Below are positions 16,738-26,520 of a stretch of DNA of 49,805 nt, in pieces; position 1 is the first letter of the stretch; each line of letters begins with the position of its first letter. The stretch is taken from the NCBI GenBank assembly GCA_028280515.1, contig JANQLP010000059.1, positions 1-49,805 on the forward strand, read 5' to 3'. The notes below the pieces were generated by a model. That model did not search any database, had not been told where the DNA came from, and saw only the letters and a program-made list of their open reading frames with translations. The stretch comes from Hyphomicrobiales bacterium. Its GTDB lineage: Bacteria > Pseudomonadota > Alphaproteobacteria > Rhizobiales > Methyloligellaceae. The position numbers and the translations under genes are program-made.

Positions 16738-17997
16738 TCAGAACCGCTCCGCCCGAAAGGGTGTTGGATCGATGGGTGGCGGCTCGCCGAGAACGAGTGC
16801 CGTGACGAGTTCGGCCGTGCCGGCTGATTGCGTCAGCCCGTATTGCCCGTGTCCGAACGCATATGTCACGTGCGGTGCGTGAGGCGACTTGCCGATGACG
16901 GGGAGGCTGTCGGGTGTCGACGGGCGGTATCCCATCCATTGTGTGCCGCCATCCGTTTCAAGGTCCGGAAAGAACGTCTTGGCCTTTGCGAGTAGCGCAT
17001 CCGCAATCCGGAGATTCGGCGGAAGGTCGAGCCCGCCCAGTTCCACCGCGCCGCCGATGCGGATGCCGCTCGTAAGGCGGCTGACGAACATGGCATGGCT
17101 GGCGAAGAGCAGCGCGTACCGCAAATCGAGGGCGGAAGGCGGCAGCGTCGTGTTGTACCCGCGCCCGGCCTCGAGCGGGATCTTGTCGCCCAGGGTTCTG
17201 GCGAGCGTGTGCGACCAGGCCCCCGCGCACACCACAACGTTTTTGGCGGACAGGCTCCGCCCGTCGCTCAAACGTATGTCGCATTCCTCGGAGCCGTCTG
17301 TCAGCGTGTTAACGCCGCAGATCGTCAGGGTTCCGCCCCGGGCGCGGAACGACTCGCCCAGCGCCTCGACATAGTCGAGCGGGTCCGTCACGCCGTGCCA
17401 GACGGTTGTGTGAATCGCGTGCTCAAAACGCGGATTGAGGCCCGGCTGGAAATCGGAAATCGCTTTTGCACCGCGCACCGGCTCGAAGGTCAGCCCCAGT
17501 TCCGTGCGCCGTTCCCAATTACGGAGTGCTGCATTGAACTCACCCTCCGTGTCGTAGATTTCGAGGCCACCTTCGTTGTGCAGGAGGTTGTGGGTGCCCG
17601 CCATCTCGGAAAAGCGCGGCAACGCGTCGTGGGACAGCCCCATCAGCGCAACGAGCGCCCGGCGCGTCTCCGCAACCCGCGCAGGACGGCTTGCGCTGGC
17701 GAACCGCCACACCCAGGGAACCGCGCGTACCGCGTAGCGCGCTGGAATCGCGAACGGTCCCGTGGGGTCGATGAACCATTTCGGCACTTTGCGCATGATT
17801 GCAGGGGAGTTTTGCGGATCGACGCTCGAAAAGGTGAGCGACCCGGCGTTGGCGCGCGAGGTCTCCGCGGCGACACCCTTGCGGTCCACCACGGTGACGC
17901 GCAGCCCGCGGTCCTGAAGCGCAACGGCAACGGACATGCCGATGACGCCGGCGCCGATAACGATAACGTCGGGTTTCGCTGATTTCTCGTGTGTCAC
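16738..17997 (-). CDS. DadA-like FAD-dependent amino-acid oxidoreductase
   Basis: 419 residues of the DAO/DadA family, which deaminate D-amino acids or oxidise N-substituted glycines. The Rossmann motif is DVIVIGAGVIGMSVAVAL at the N-terminus, followed by VVDRKGVAAETSRANAG. The C-terminal FAD contact is VTYAFGHGQYGLTQSAGTAEL. GTG 17997 was chosen: AAGG lies nine bases upstream and 25 bases separate it from the preceding gene. The frame open to 18072 runs back into that gene. It forms an operon with the M20 amidohydrolase, suggesting that hydrolysis releases an amino acid that this enzyme then oxidises (inference). D-amino-acid dehydrogenase, glycine oxidase-like or opine oxidase-like roles are all possible. 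Confidence 0.87.
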   Translation of the reverse strand: MTHEKSAKPDVIVIGAGVIGMSVAVALQDRGLRVTVVDRKGVAAETSRANAGSLTFSSVDPQNSPAIMRKVPKWFIDPTGPFAIPARYAVRAVPWVWRFASASRPARVAETRRALVALMGLSHDALPRFSEMAGTHNLLHNEGGLEIYDTEGEFNAALRNWERRTELGLTFEPVRGAKAISDFQPGLNPRFEHAIHTTVWHGVTDPLDYVEALGESFRARGGTLTICGVNTLTDGSEECDIRLSDGRSLSAKNVVVCAGAWSHTLARTLGDKIPLEAGRGYNTTLPPSALDLRYALLFASHAMFVSRLTSGIRIGGAVELGGLDLPPNLRIADALLAKAKTFFPDLETDGGTQWMGYRPSTPDSLPVIGKSPHAPHVTYAFGHGQYGLTQSAGTAELVTALVLGEPPPIDPTPFRAERF

Positions 17998-18022
17998 GGT
18001 TGTCGGCCTTGCGATGGACGCC

Positions 18023-19480
18023 TCACGCGAAGCGGGGCTTTTCGGAAAGATAGTGCGCCTGCATCGGCTCACGGAACCGCGCCATCAGGTCCTTGTTGAC
18101 GGTGAGGTCCGGCTGCTGGTCGGCGGGCAGCATCGGTTCGTACGCGATGCCGTCCAGTTCCGTCTTGAATGTGCGCTTGGCGTCCTCGACCAGCGCCGTG
18201 TCCATGAAGAAGTCGAGGGCGGCGCCGGTCATGGCCTTGGCTCCGGCAAGGGTGCCCTTGTGGGCGATGCTCGAGGTAAGCGGTATCCCGGCCGTCCAGT
18301 TGTGGAACGAAACGCCCGGAACGGAGGCCGGGAACCAGACGCGGCCCATGGGAACCTTCCAGGAGATGTCGCCGCAATCGTTCGACGCGCCGATCATCGG
18401 TCCGGGACCGGTCAGCGGCGTTACCTGTTTCAGAAGCCCTTCCACCGGCGCACCGGCGGCCTTTTGCACCTCGCGGGCGAAAGCCTGCTCCTCGTCGCTC
18501 CACTCGGGCATGCCGACCGCTTCGATGTTCTTCTGCGTGACATTCGCCATGGTCTGATTGCAGCGCAGCGGCCACACGGCGCTGCGCACGTTCACCTCAA
18601 GGCGTGTGTTGGTCATGAGTGCCGCGCCTTCGGCAATACTCCTGGCCTGATCAAACAGCGTCCTGACGCCGGTGGCTTCGGGATGGCGGAACATCCACCA
18701 CACCGACGCCTTGTCCGGAATGATGTTCGGTTGGGTTCCGCCATGGGTGATGACCCGATGGGCCCGCATGGTCGGCTCCATATGTTCGCGGAACTGGGCC
18801 AAGCCCACATCCATCAACACGACCGCATCGAGCGCGTCGCGTCCGCGCCAGGGCGCCAGCCCCGCATGGGCCGTCTCGCCGTGGAACGTAAAGTCGGCGG
18901 TGAGGCAGCCGATCTGCACCACGTCGTATTCAGTATGGAAATCCATGCCGATATGATTGTGGAATGCGAGGTCGACATCGTCGAAATACCCGTCCCGGAC
19001 GAAGTAGGGCCGTGACAGCGCCAACTCCTCGGCCGGCGACCCGAACACTTTCAGGGTGCCTTCGACCCCATGTGCTTCCATCGCGTGCTTGAGCGCGAGC
19101 GCGCTTGCAACCATGACGGTGGCGTTGGCGTGATGGCCCTCGCAATGTCCGGGCGCGCCTTCGACGATGGCGTCCTTCTTCAGGACGCCGGGCTTCTGGG
19201 AATTCTCGGGCAGGGCGTCATATTCCGCGTGCAGCGCGATGACAGGCGAACCGCTTCCAGATGTGGCGAGGAAACCGGTGTCAAAACCGGAGATGCCTTT
19301 CTCGACGTTGAAGCCCGCGGTCTCCAGAACATCGACGAGCAAGGCCGCGGACTCATATTCCTGAAGGCTCGGCTCGCCGAACCAGAACAGATTGTCGGAT
19401 AACAGCGCAACCTGATCTGCATTGCGGTCGAGATAGGCGAATGCGGATTGTTTCTCCGGGCCTGCGTTGTTGTTTTTCAT
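18023..19480 (-). CDS. M20-family amidohydrolase (AbgB type)
   Basis: A 485-residue zinc aminoacylase/carboxypeptidase-like protein of peptidase family M20, closest in appearance to AbgB, the p-aminobenzoyl-glutamate hydrolase subunit B. Visible motifs are VIALHAEYDALPE (metal-binding HxExD variant), GHCEGHHANA, FGSPAEE (catalytic Glu region) and FHGETAHAGLAPWRGRDALDAV of the lid domain. ATG 19480 has GGGGAG upstream; the longer frame to 19513 is not needed. It is first in a two-gene leftward operon with the DadA-like oxidase and is divergent from a Gfo/Idh gene across 153 bases. It should cleave an amide or acyl bond of an imported N-acyl amino acid or dipeptide. Confidence 0.9.
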   Translation of the reverse strand: MKNNNAGPEKQSAFAYLDRNADQVALLSDNLFWFGEPSLQEYESAALLVDVLETAGFNVEKGISGFDTGFLATSGSGSPVIALHAEYDALPENSQKPGVLKKDAIVEGAPGHCEGHHANATVMVASALALKHAMEAHGVEGTLKVFGSPAEELALSRPYFVRDGYFDDVDLAFHNHIGMDFHTEYDVVQIGCLTADFTFHGETAHAGLAPWRGRDALDAVVLMDVGLAQFREHMEPTMRAHRVITHGGTQPNIIPDKASVWWMFRHPEATGVRTLFDQARSIAEGAALMTNTRLEVNVRSAVWPLRCNQTMANVTQKNIEAVGMPEWSDEEQAFAREVQKAAGAPVEGLLKQVTPLTGPGPMIGASNDCGDISWKVPMGRVWFPASVPGVSFHNWTAGIPLTSSIAHKGTLAGAKAMTGAALDFFMDTALVEDAKRTFKTELDGIAYEPMLPADQQPDLTVNKDLMARFREPMQAHYLSEKPRFA

Positions 19481-19633
19481 TGTTGTGCTCCCCTGCCGGC
19501 CAATCAGTGTCATCTCACGCCGCGTCGCGTGTCAAAGGTGTTTGTCGCGCTATCGGGAAAATTCGACTTGAAGCGAGTACCTACTGCTGATTTTTTTGCC
19601 GACGATTATCGCCACCAACCGGGTTCACAATCA

Positions 19634-20599
19634 ATGACATACAATGTCGCCTTTATCGGCCTCGGCGTGATGGGCCATCGCATGCTCGGCAATATGAACA
19701 GGCATGCGGCCTTCCACCTGTATGGGGCATGGGACCCGGACGCGTCGGCCCGCGAGGCGGTCAAGGCGCAATACCCGCAGATCGAAACCACAGACGAACC
19801 GGACGAGTTGATCGCGCGAGCCGAGACCGACGTGGTCTATATCGCCTCGCCGCCCGCCAGCCACCGTGAGTATGTCTCAAAGGCGGTCGCGGCCGGCAAG
19901 GCGGTTTTTTGTGAAAAGCCGCTCGGCGTCGATGTCGCCGACAGCCGGGAAATGGTGGCGGAGGTCGAACGGTCCGGCGTTCTCAACGCGGTGAACTTTC
20001 CGTTCGCGCGCGCCGTGGCGGCGGACTATATCGTCGGTGAACTGAAGGCCGGTGGTCTCGGAGAGGTGGCCGGGATCGATGTCCGCCTGCACTTTTCCTC
20101 ATGGCCCCGCGACTGGCAGGCGAACGCGGCGCCCTGGCTTTCGAAGCGGGCCGAAGGCGGTTTCACGCGCGAGGTGGTCTCTCACTATGTCTACCTCACC
20201 GAGCGGCTGTTCGGCCCGGCGGAGCTGCTCGCGTCCCATGCCCGTTATCCGGACGGGCCGGCCGGCGAGGAGGCGGAGACCCATCTTCTGGCGCAGCTCC
20301 GATGTGGAGACCTTCCTGTGTCAATCGCCGGTTCGGTCGGCGGTACGGGGCCCGATCTCGTGGAGTACACCGTGTGGGGGACGCGGCGGTCATATCGGAT
20401 CTTCGACTGGAACCAGCTCTTTTCCACCGATGGCGGCCCGTGGGAGCGCGGGCTCGCGCACATCGCCGACCCGCGCGAGGAGGGTTATGTGCGGATGCTC
20501 GACAATTTTCATGCCCAGCTCGAGGGCCGGCCGCACACGATGGCGAGTTTCGCACAGGCTCTGTCGGTGCAGGAACTGATCGAGGCGATGCTTGCATAA
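19634..20599 (+). CDS. Gfo/Idh/MocA-family oxidoreductase, copy 1
   Basis: A 321-residue NAD(P)-dependent dehydrogenase. The Rossmann segment is VAFIGLGVMGHRMLG, and the catalytic EKP signature appears as FCEKPLGVDVA. The family oxidises or reduces sugars, inositols, opine-like and imino compounds. ATG 19634 begins the Rossmann strand directly; the frame is open further back but that part is not protein-like, and no strong ribosome site is seen. It shares long blocks with the product of 26521-27489 (YIASPP-SH, CEKPLG-DVA, WPRD-QA, GGFTRE), so the two are paralogues enclosing the peptide transporter. The substrate is unknown; the linked oxidase and amidohydrolase suggest an imine, keto or amino-acid derivative. 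Confidence 0.88.
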   Translation: MTYNVAFIGLGVMGHRMLGNMNRHAAFHLYGAWDPDASAREAVKAQYPQIETTDEPDELIARAETDVVYIASPPASHREYVSKAVAAGKAVFCEKPLGVDVADSREMVAEVERSGVLNAVNFPFARAVAADYIVGELKAGGLGEVAGIDVRLHFSSWPRDWQANAAPWLSKRAEGGFTREVVSHYVYLTERLFGPAELLASHARYPDGPAGEEAETHLLAQLRCGDLPVSIAGSVGGTGPDLVEYTVWGTRRSYRIFDWNQLFSTDGGPWERGLAHIADPREEGYVRMLDNFHAQLEGRPHTMASFAQALSVQELIEAMLA

Positions 20600-20610
20600 G
20601 GCGGGCGACC

Positions 20611-20646
20611 CGTCATGCGCCGACTGCTCATGAACTGCGCATGACG
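20611..20646. other. 10-bp inverted repeat downstream of the Gfo/Idh gene
   Basis: CGTCATGCGC (20611-20620) and GCGCATGACG (20637-20646) are perfect inverted arms around 16 bases. It begins 12 bases after the Gfo/Idh stop, and an AAAATTTT run follows nine bases later. It could end transcription of the preceding gene or be a protein-binding site for the transporter promoter. The large loop makes an efficient intrinsic terminator less likely. Confidence 0.45.
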
Positions 20647-20777
20647 TGCAGTAAAATTTTGCATCTGCATAGGATTCGAGCAGTCGTGCCGACCGGAACA
20701 ACAGTTGTTGCAAAATGTTGGCGCTATCACGGTTTGTTCGCTTGCTGAGACCATGGCGCGGCTCTAACGTGACGGAT

Positions 20778-20796
20778 CGCAATTTTCTCGATTGCG
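20778..20796. promoter_or_regulatory. possible operator before the peptide-transporter operon
   Basis: CGCAAT (20778-20783) and ATTGCG (20791-20796) form a 6-7-6 inverted repeat, 40 bases upstream of the binding-protein start at 20837. The 237-base gap 20600-20836 is where the promoter of the five-gene transporter must lie. The repeat is short, so chance cannot be ruled out. Confidence 0.3.
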
Positions 20797-20836
20797 TGAA
20801 AGTCGTTTCAGTTTGAGCTATGGGAGGGTCAAGCTC

Positions 20837-22429
20837 ATGAAAGTACGTCAAGTGATTGGCGGTATTCTGGTTGTCTCGGCGTTGGCATTTGCCGCGACAC
20901 CGGCTTCAGCGAAAAACACGATCAGGTGGGCCAGCCAGGGCGATGCGCTGACAGGTGACCCGCACGCCGCCAACGAATCCCCCACGAACTCGGCCTCACG
21001 CAAGGTCTATGACACCCTCGTCTATGCGGACAAGGATCTGAAGTTCATTCCATGGCTCGCCACGTCGTGGAAGCTCGTCAACCCGACCACGTGGGAATTC
21101 GAGCTGCGCAAAGGCGTGAAATGGCACGACGGGTCCGACTTCACCGCCGAAGACGTGAAGTTCACCTTTGACCGCGTCCTGTCGCCGACCTCGGACTTCA
21201 AGAAGCAGGTCAACAGCGTCAAGGAAGTCAAGATTATCGACCCGCACAAGGTCCATATCGTTCACACCGGACCGAATCCGATTTTCCCGAACCAGCTCAC
21301 CAGCATCTTCATCATGTCGAAGGCGTGGTCGGAAAAGCACGGTGTGACAAAACCACAGGACCGGGCCGCCAAGGAAGAAACCTATGCCGTGCGCCATGCC
21401 ATGGGAACGGGCCCGTTCAAGTTGAAGCTGCGGGAGCCCGACGTGAAAACCGTTCTCGAGAAAAACGAGAACTGGTGGGGCCTGAAACAGTTTCCGCATG
21501 AGGTCGACGAGATCATCTACACACCGATCTCGAACCCGGCGACACGGATCGCGGCCCTTCTGTCCGGCGAACTCGATTTCGTGCTCGATCCGCCATTGCA
21601 GGATCTGAACCGGATCAAGAGCACACCCGGCTTCACGGTAAAGCAAACGCCGCAGACGCGGACCATCTTCCTTGGAATGAATCAGGGCAGGGACAAACCG
21701 CTGAATGCCAGCGTCGATGGCAAACCGCTCGACAAGAACCCGCTCAACGACGTGCGCGTGCGCAAGGCGTTCTATCAGGCGATCGACATCGACGCGATCA
21801 AGAAGAAGGTCATGCGCGGCTATTCGGTGCCGGCCGGTATCATCACGTCGAAGTTCATCCATGGCCATACGCCGGAGCTCGACAAACGCCATCCCTACGA
21901 TCCGGCCGCGGCCAAAAAGGCATTGGCCGAGGCGGGATACCCCAACGGGTTCGACATCCAGCTCGACTGCCCCAACAACCGCTACATCAATGATGAGGGC
22001 ATCTGTCAGGCGGTGGTCGGCATGCTTGCCAAGATCGGCGTGAAGGTGACGCTGTCGGCGATCCCGAAGACGATCCACTTCCCGAAAATCAAGAACCGGG
22101 AGACGGACTTCTACATGCTGGGCTGGGGCGTCCCCACGCTTGACTCCCACTACGTGTTCTCGTTCCTCACCAAGGGCGCTGACAAGGGGTGGAACGGGAC
22201 CGGCTTCAACGATCCGGAGATCAACAAGATGATCGACCAGATCGAAATCGAGACCGATTTCGCGAAGCGGGACGAGATGATCGCCAAGGTATGGAAGACG
22301 ATGAAGGACAACGTCAATTATCTGCCGTTGCATCATCAGGTGATCGTCTGGGCCATGAGCGACCGGATCGACGTGCCGATCGTGGCGGACGACAGTGTGC
22401 GCTTCATCTACACCAAGTTCAAAAAATAG
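20837..22429 (+). CDS. dipeptide-type ABC transporter solute-binding protein
   Basis: A 530-residue family-5 periplasmic binding protein (DppA/OppA type). Residues 1-25 form a signal peptide ending ATPASA. Typical blocks are WLATSWKLVNPTTWEFELRKG, VKWHDGSDFTAEDVKFTFDR, and the C-terminal NVNYLPLHHQVIVWAM. ATG 20837 is preceded by GGGAGGG; the frame is open back to 20792, but the signal peptide fixes the start. It heads a five-gene rightward operon. Substrates of this family include di/oligopeptides, opines, glutathione and sugars. The neighbouring amidohydrolase, DadA-like oxidase and Gfo/Idh enzymes favour a peptide-like or opine-like ligand (inference). Confidence 0.95.
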   Translation: MKVRQVIGGILVVSALAFAATPASAKNTIRWASQGDALTGDPHAANESPTNSASRKVYDTLVYADKDLKFIPWLATSWKLVNPTTWEFELRKGVKWHDGSDFTAEDVKFTFDRVLSPTSDFKKQVNSVKEVKIIDPHKVHIVHTGPNPIFPNQLTSIFIMSKAWSEKHGVTKPQDRAAKEETYAVRHAMGTGPFKLKLREPDVKTVLEKNENWWGLKQFPHEVDEIIYTPISNPATRIAALLSGELDFVLDPPLQDLNRIKSTPGFTVKQTPQTRTIFLGMNQGRDKPLNASVDGKPLDKNPLNDVRVRKAFYQAIDIDAIKKKVMRGYSVPAGIITSKFIHGHTPELDKRHPYDPAAAKKALAEAGYPNGFDIQLDCPNNRYINDEGICQAVVGMLAKIGVKVTLSAIPKTIHFPKIKNRETDFYMLGWGVPTLDSHYVFSFLTKGADKGWNGTGFNDPEINKMIDQIEIETDFAKRDEMIAKVWKTMKDNVNYLPLHHQVIVWAMSDRIDVPIVADDSVRFIYTKFKK

Positions 22430-22458
22430 CACCGGCCTGCTGGCTATAGGGTAAGCTT

Positions 22459-22481
22459 CCGGGCGTGCGTTGCACGCCCGG
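22459..22481. other. 10-bp perfect intercistronic hairpin after the second binding-protein gene
   Basis: CCGGGCGTGC (22459-22468) and GCACGCCCGG (22472-22481) close a three-base loop. A short TTTTT follows ten bases later (22491-22495). It lies in the 84-base gap between the binding-protein stop (22429) and the first permease (22514). This is the same position as the hairpin at 5039-5068 in the other transporter operon. The likely role is partial termination or message protection to keep binding protein in excess of the membrane parts. Confidence 0.7.
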
Positions 22482-22513
22482 GGGCCACCGTTTTTGGGGG
22501 AAAGCGAGCGGCG

Positions 22514-23506
22514 ATGACTGCCTATATCCTGCAGCGGGTGTTTCAGGCGCTGGCCGTGATGATCGTCGTGGCCTTCGTCTCGTTCCTGATCTTCAACTTC
22601 GTCGGAGACCCGGTCGACAACATGGTCGGCCAGGAGGCGTCATTCGAGGATCGCGAGGCGATGCGCGATCGTCTCGGGTTGAACGATCCGTTTGTCGTTC
22701 AGTTCGCACGGTTCGTGGGAAATGCCGTCCAGGGCGAGTTCGGTATCTCCTACAGGCTCCAGCGCCCGGTCGCGGCACTGATTTCCGAGCGCATGCCCGC
22801 CACGCTCGAACTTGTCGGCGCTTCGGCGCTGCTTTCGATCCTTATCGGAATTCCTTTAGGCGTCTACACGGGCATCAGACGTTACGCCATCAGCAGCCGG
22901 ATTATTCTGACGCTTTCGCTGGCCGGCGTGTCTTTGCCCACCTTCGTCATCGGCATTCTTCTGATCTACGTGTTTTCCGTCAATCTGGGATGGCTTCCGT
23001 CATTCGGGCGCGGGGAGGTGACCCACGTTGGCTGGTGGTCGACCAGCTTCCTCACGGTTTCGGGATGGAAAGCGATCATCATGCCGTCGGTCACGCTGGC
23101 GCTGTTCCAGATGACGCTGATCCTGCGTCTGGTGCGGTCGGAGATGCTCGAGGTGATGCGCACCGACTACATCAAGTTCGCGCGGGCGCGCGGACTGCCG
23201 GACCGGATCATCAATTTCGGACATGCGTTCAAGAACACGCTGGTTCCGGTGATCACGATTATCGGTCTCAACGTGGGCTCGCTGATCGCCTTCTCGATCA
23301 TCACAGAGACCGTCTTCCAGTGGCCCGGCATGGGCTTCCTGTTCATTCAGGCCGTGGGCTTCGCGGATGTCCCCGTCATGGCCGCCTATCTGGTCATGGT
23401 TGCGGCGATCTTCGTGGCCATCAATCTGCTGGTGGACATTCTCTATTTCGTCGTCGACCCCCGGTTACGGGTTGACCGTACGGTCACATCGGGCAGCGGG
23501 GAGTAG
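22514..23506 (+). CDS. dipeptide-type ABC transporter permease (DppB type)
   Basis: A 330-residue inner-membrane permease. The N-terminal signature MTAYILQRVFQALAVMIVVA is typical of DppB/OppB, followed by a periplasmic stretch with DRLGLNDPFVVQFARFV. The EAA loop is DYIKFARARGLPDRIINFGHA. About six membrane helices are visible. ATG 22514 is preceded by GGGGGAAAGCGAG. Five bases separate its stop from the next permease gene. It forms the translocation pore with the DppC-type partner. Confidence 0.95.
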   Translation: MTAYILQRVFQALAVMIVVAFVSFLIFNFVGDPVDNMVGQEASFEDREAMRDRLGLNDPFVVQFARFVGNAVQGEFGISYRLQRPVAALISERMPATLELVGASALLSILIGIPLGVYTGIRRYAISSRIILTLSLAGVSLPTFVIGILLIYVFSVNLGWLPSFGRGEVTHVGWWSTSFLTVSGWKAIIMPSVTLALFQMTLILRLVRSEMLEVMRTDYIKFARARGLPDRIINFGHAFKNTLVPVITIIGLNVGSLIAFSIITETVFQWPGMGFLFIQAVGFADVPVMAAYLVMVAAIFVAINLLVDILYFVVDPRLRVDRTVTSGSGE

Positions 23507-23511
23507 GGGCC

Positions 23512-24456
23512 ATGTCAGACAATCCCCTCGGTGTGACGCGGTCCGAGAGCCTGTTGCAGCGGATTCTCGACAGCGACATCTATTACAGCTTCAGTCACTC
23601 GCCCATAACCATTCTGTCGGCGGTGGTCACGGCGATCTTCTTTCTCTCCGCCGCCTTTGCGCCGTGGGTTGCGCCGCACAACCCGTTTGATCCGGCGACC
23701 CTCGATCTGCTCGACGCGTTTACGCCCCCGGCCTGGGAGGCCGACGGCACGTCCAAATTCCTGCTCGGCACGGACGATCAGGGTCGCGACATCCTCTCCA
23801 CGATCATATACGGCAGCCGTGTTTCCCTGATCGTCGGCTTTTCCGCGGTCCTGTTCTCGGTCGTATTGGGCGTCGGCCTCGGGCTGCTCGCCGGCTATCT
23901 CGGCGGCTGGATCGACTCGATCGTCATGCGCCTCGCCGACGTGCAACTGACGATCCCGGCCATTCTCGTCGCGCTGATGATTGACGGCGTGGCGCGGATC
24001 CTCGTTCCGGTGCACCTGCGCGATGTGGTGGCGATCTATGTGTTGATCCTGGCAATCGGCGTGTCGGACTGGCCGCGCTATGCCCGCGTGACACGCGGCG
24101 CAGCACTTGTCGAACGCAACAAGGAATATGTGTCCGCCGCGCGCGTCATCGGCGTACACCCTATCAAGATCATGCTGCGGCATGTGCTGCCCAATGTCAT
24201 GGGGCCGGTACTTGTGCTCGCGACCATCGGGCTGGCGCTGGCGATCATCACCGAGGCAACGCTTTCCTTTCTTGGCGTCGGCGTTCCACCCACGCAACCC
24301 TCGCTCGGAACGCTGATCCGGATCGGTAACAACTTCCTGTTCTCCGGCGAATGGTGGATCACGCTGTTTCCCTCCGTCGCGCTGGTCATTCTTGTGCTCG
24401 CCGTAAACCTGCTCGGCGACTGGTTGCGCGATGCGCTCAACCCCAAGCTGAGGTGA
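23512..24456 (+). CDS. dipeptide-type ABC transporter permease (DppC type)
   Basis: A 314-residue second permease. It has the DppC/OppC N-terminal helix followed by FAPWVAPHNPFDPAT, then FLLGTDDQGRDILSTIIYGSR, which is highly typical of the family. The EAA loop is EYVSAARVIGVHPIKIMLRHVLPN. ATG 23512 has GGGGAG upstream. The ATPase gene begins eight bases after its stop. Length and helix pattern are normal. Confidence 0.95.
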   Translation: MSDNPLGVTRSESLLQRILDSDIYYSFSHSPITILSAVVTAIFFLSAAFAPWVAPHNPFDPATLDLLDAFTPPAWEADGTSKFLLGTDDQGRDILSTIIYGSRVSLIVGFSAVLFSVVLGVGLGLLAGYLGGWIDSIVMRLADVQLTIPAILVALMIDGVARILVPVHLRDVVAIYVLILAIGVSDWPRYARVTRGAALVERNKEYVSAARVIGVHPIKIMLRHVLPNVMGPVLVLATIGLALAIITEATLSFLGVGVPPTQPSLGTLIRIGNNFLFSGEWWITLFPSVALVILVLAVNLLGDWLRDALNPKLR

Positions 24457-24464
24457 TCGCGGAT

Positions 24465-25434
<970 letters not shown>

Positions 25435-25442
<8 letters not shown>

Positions 25443-26499
25443 GCAACGTGCGCCAGACCCGTCCGCGACGCCGATGCTCGAGGTGCGCGACCTCGCCAAG
25501 TATTTCGATGTTTCGAAGCCGTGGCTGGCGCGCCTGATCGAGCGCTCCCCGCGGCAAATCCTCAAAGCCGTCGACGGGCTGGCGTTCGACATCAACAAGG
25601 GCCAGACCTTCTCACTCGTCGGTGAATCCGGTTGCGGCAAGTCCACGGTCGCCAAGCTTGTCGTCGGGCTTCACGCACCGAGCCGTGGTGTCATCAGGTT
25701 CGAAGGGCGCGATGTGGCGGATGCGCAATCGCGCGCTGACTCCGCCGCTCTGCGGCGGCGCTGGCAGATGATCTTCCAGGACCCTTACGCCAGCCTCAAT
25801 CCGAGATGGCGGGTGCGCGACATCATCGCCGAACCCATCCGTGTGTTCGGTCTGGTCAAGTCACGGCGTGAGCAGGAGGACATGGTCGCGGGCCTTTTGC
25901 GGCAGGTCGGTCTGTCTCCGGCGGACGGTGAGAAATACCCGCACGAGTTCTCGGGCGGACAGCGCCAGCGGATTTCCATTGCCCGGGCGCTCTCCTCAAA
26001 TCCTGAGTTCCTGGTGTGCGATGAGCCGACGTCGGCGCTCGACGTGTCGGTGCAGGCGCAGATCCTGAACCTGATGAAGGACCTGCAGCGCGAGTTCGGG
26101 CTCACCTATCTGTTCATCAGCCACAATCTGGCGGTGGTGTATCACCTGTCGGACAAGATCGGCGTGATGTATCTCGGCCGGTTGTGCGAAGTGGCCGGCG
26201 CGAAGGACCTGTTCGCGCGCCCGCAGCATCCCTATACGCGGCTTCTGCTGGAGACGATCCCGGATCTCGAAATGACCGGCCGCGAACGCGAGCCCGTTGC
26301 CGGAGAGGTGCCGAACCCGATCAATCCGCCGTCCGGCTGTGCCTTTCATCCGCGCTGTCCCTTTGCGAACGAGCGGTGCCGGTCCGAGGTCCCGATGCCG
26401 ACGGAAAGCGCGGGGCACATCGTCGCCTGTCATGCCGCGGAGGAAGGCCGGTTGCCAGACGCGACATATACGCCGCCGAAACAGCCCGTTGCGTCCTGA
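25435..26499 (+). CDS. dipeptide-type ABC transporter ATPase (DppF type)
   Basis: A 354-residue ATPase. Walker A is GESGCGKS, the signature FSGGQRQRISIARAL, Walker B FLVCDEPTSALD, and the switch FISHNL. The C-terminal extension has CAFHPRCP. It starts with GTG 25435 inside the end of the DppD-type gene, with AAGGAGG placed correctly upstream. An insert between the first strand and Walker A (SKPWLARLIERSPRQ) is common in DppF proteins. It is the last gene of the operon and stops 21 bases before the convergent Gfo/Idh gene. Confidence 0.95.
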
Positions 26500-26520
26500 A
26501 TTCGCGCAAGGTTCGATGGA

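Noticed and set aside
20996-22432. Long open frame (478 codons) antisense to the peptide-binding-protein gene
   Set aside because: Codon-position mirror of a GC-rich gene. The real gene has a signal peptide and family motifs; the antisense product is rich in Asp, Arg, His and Leu with no recognisable domain.
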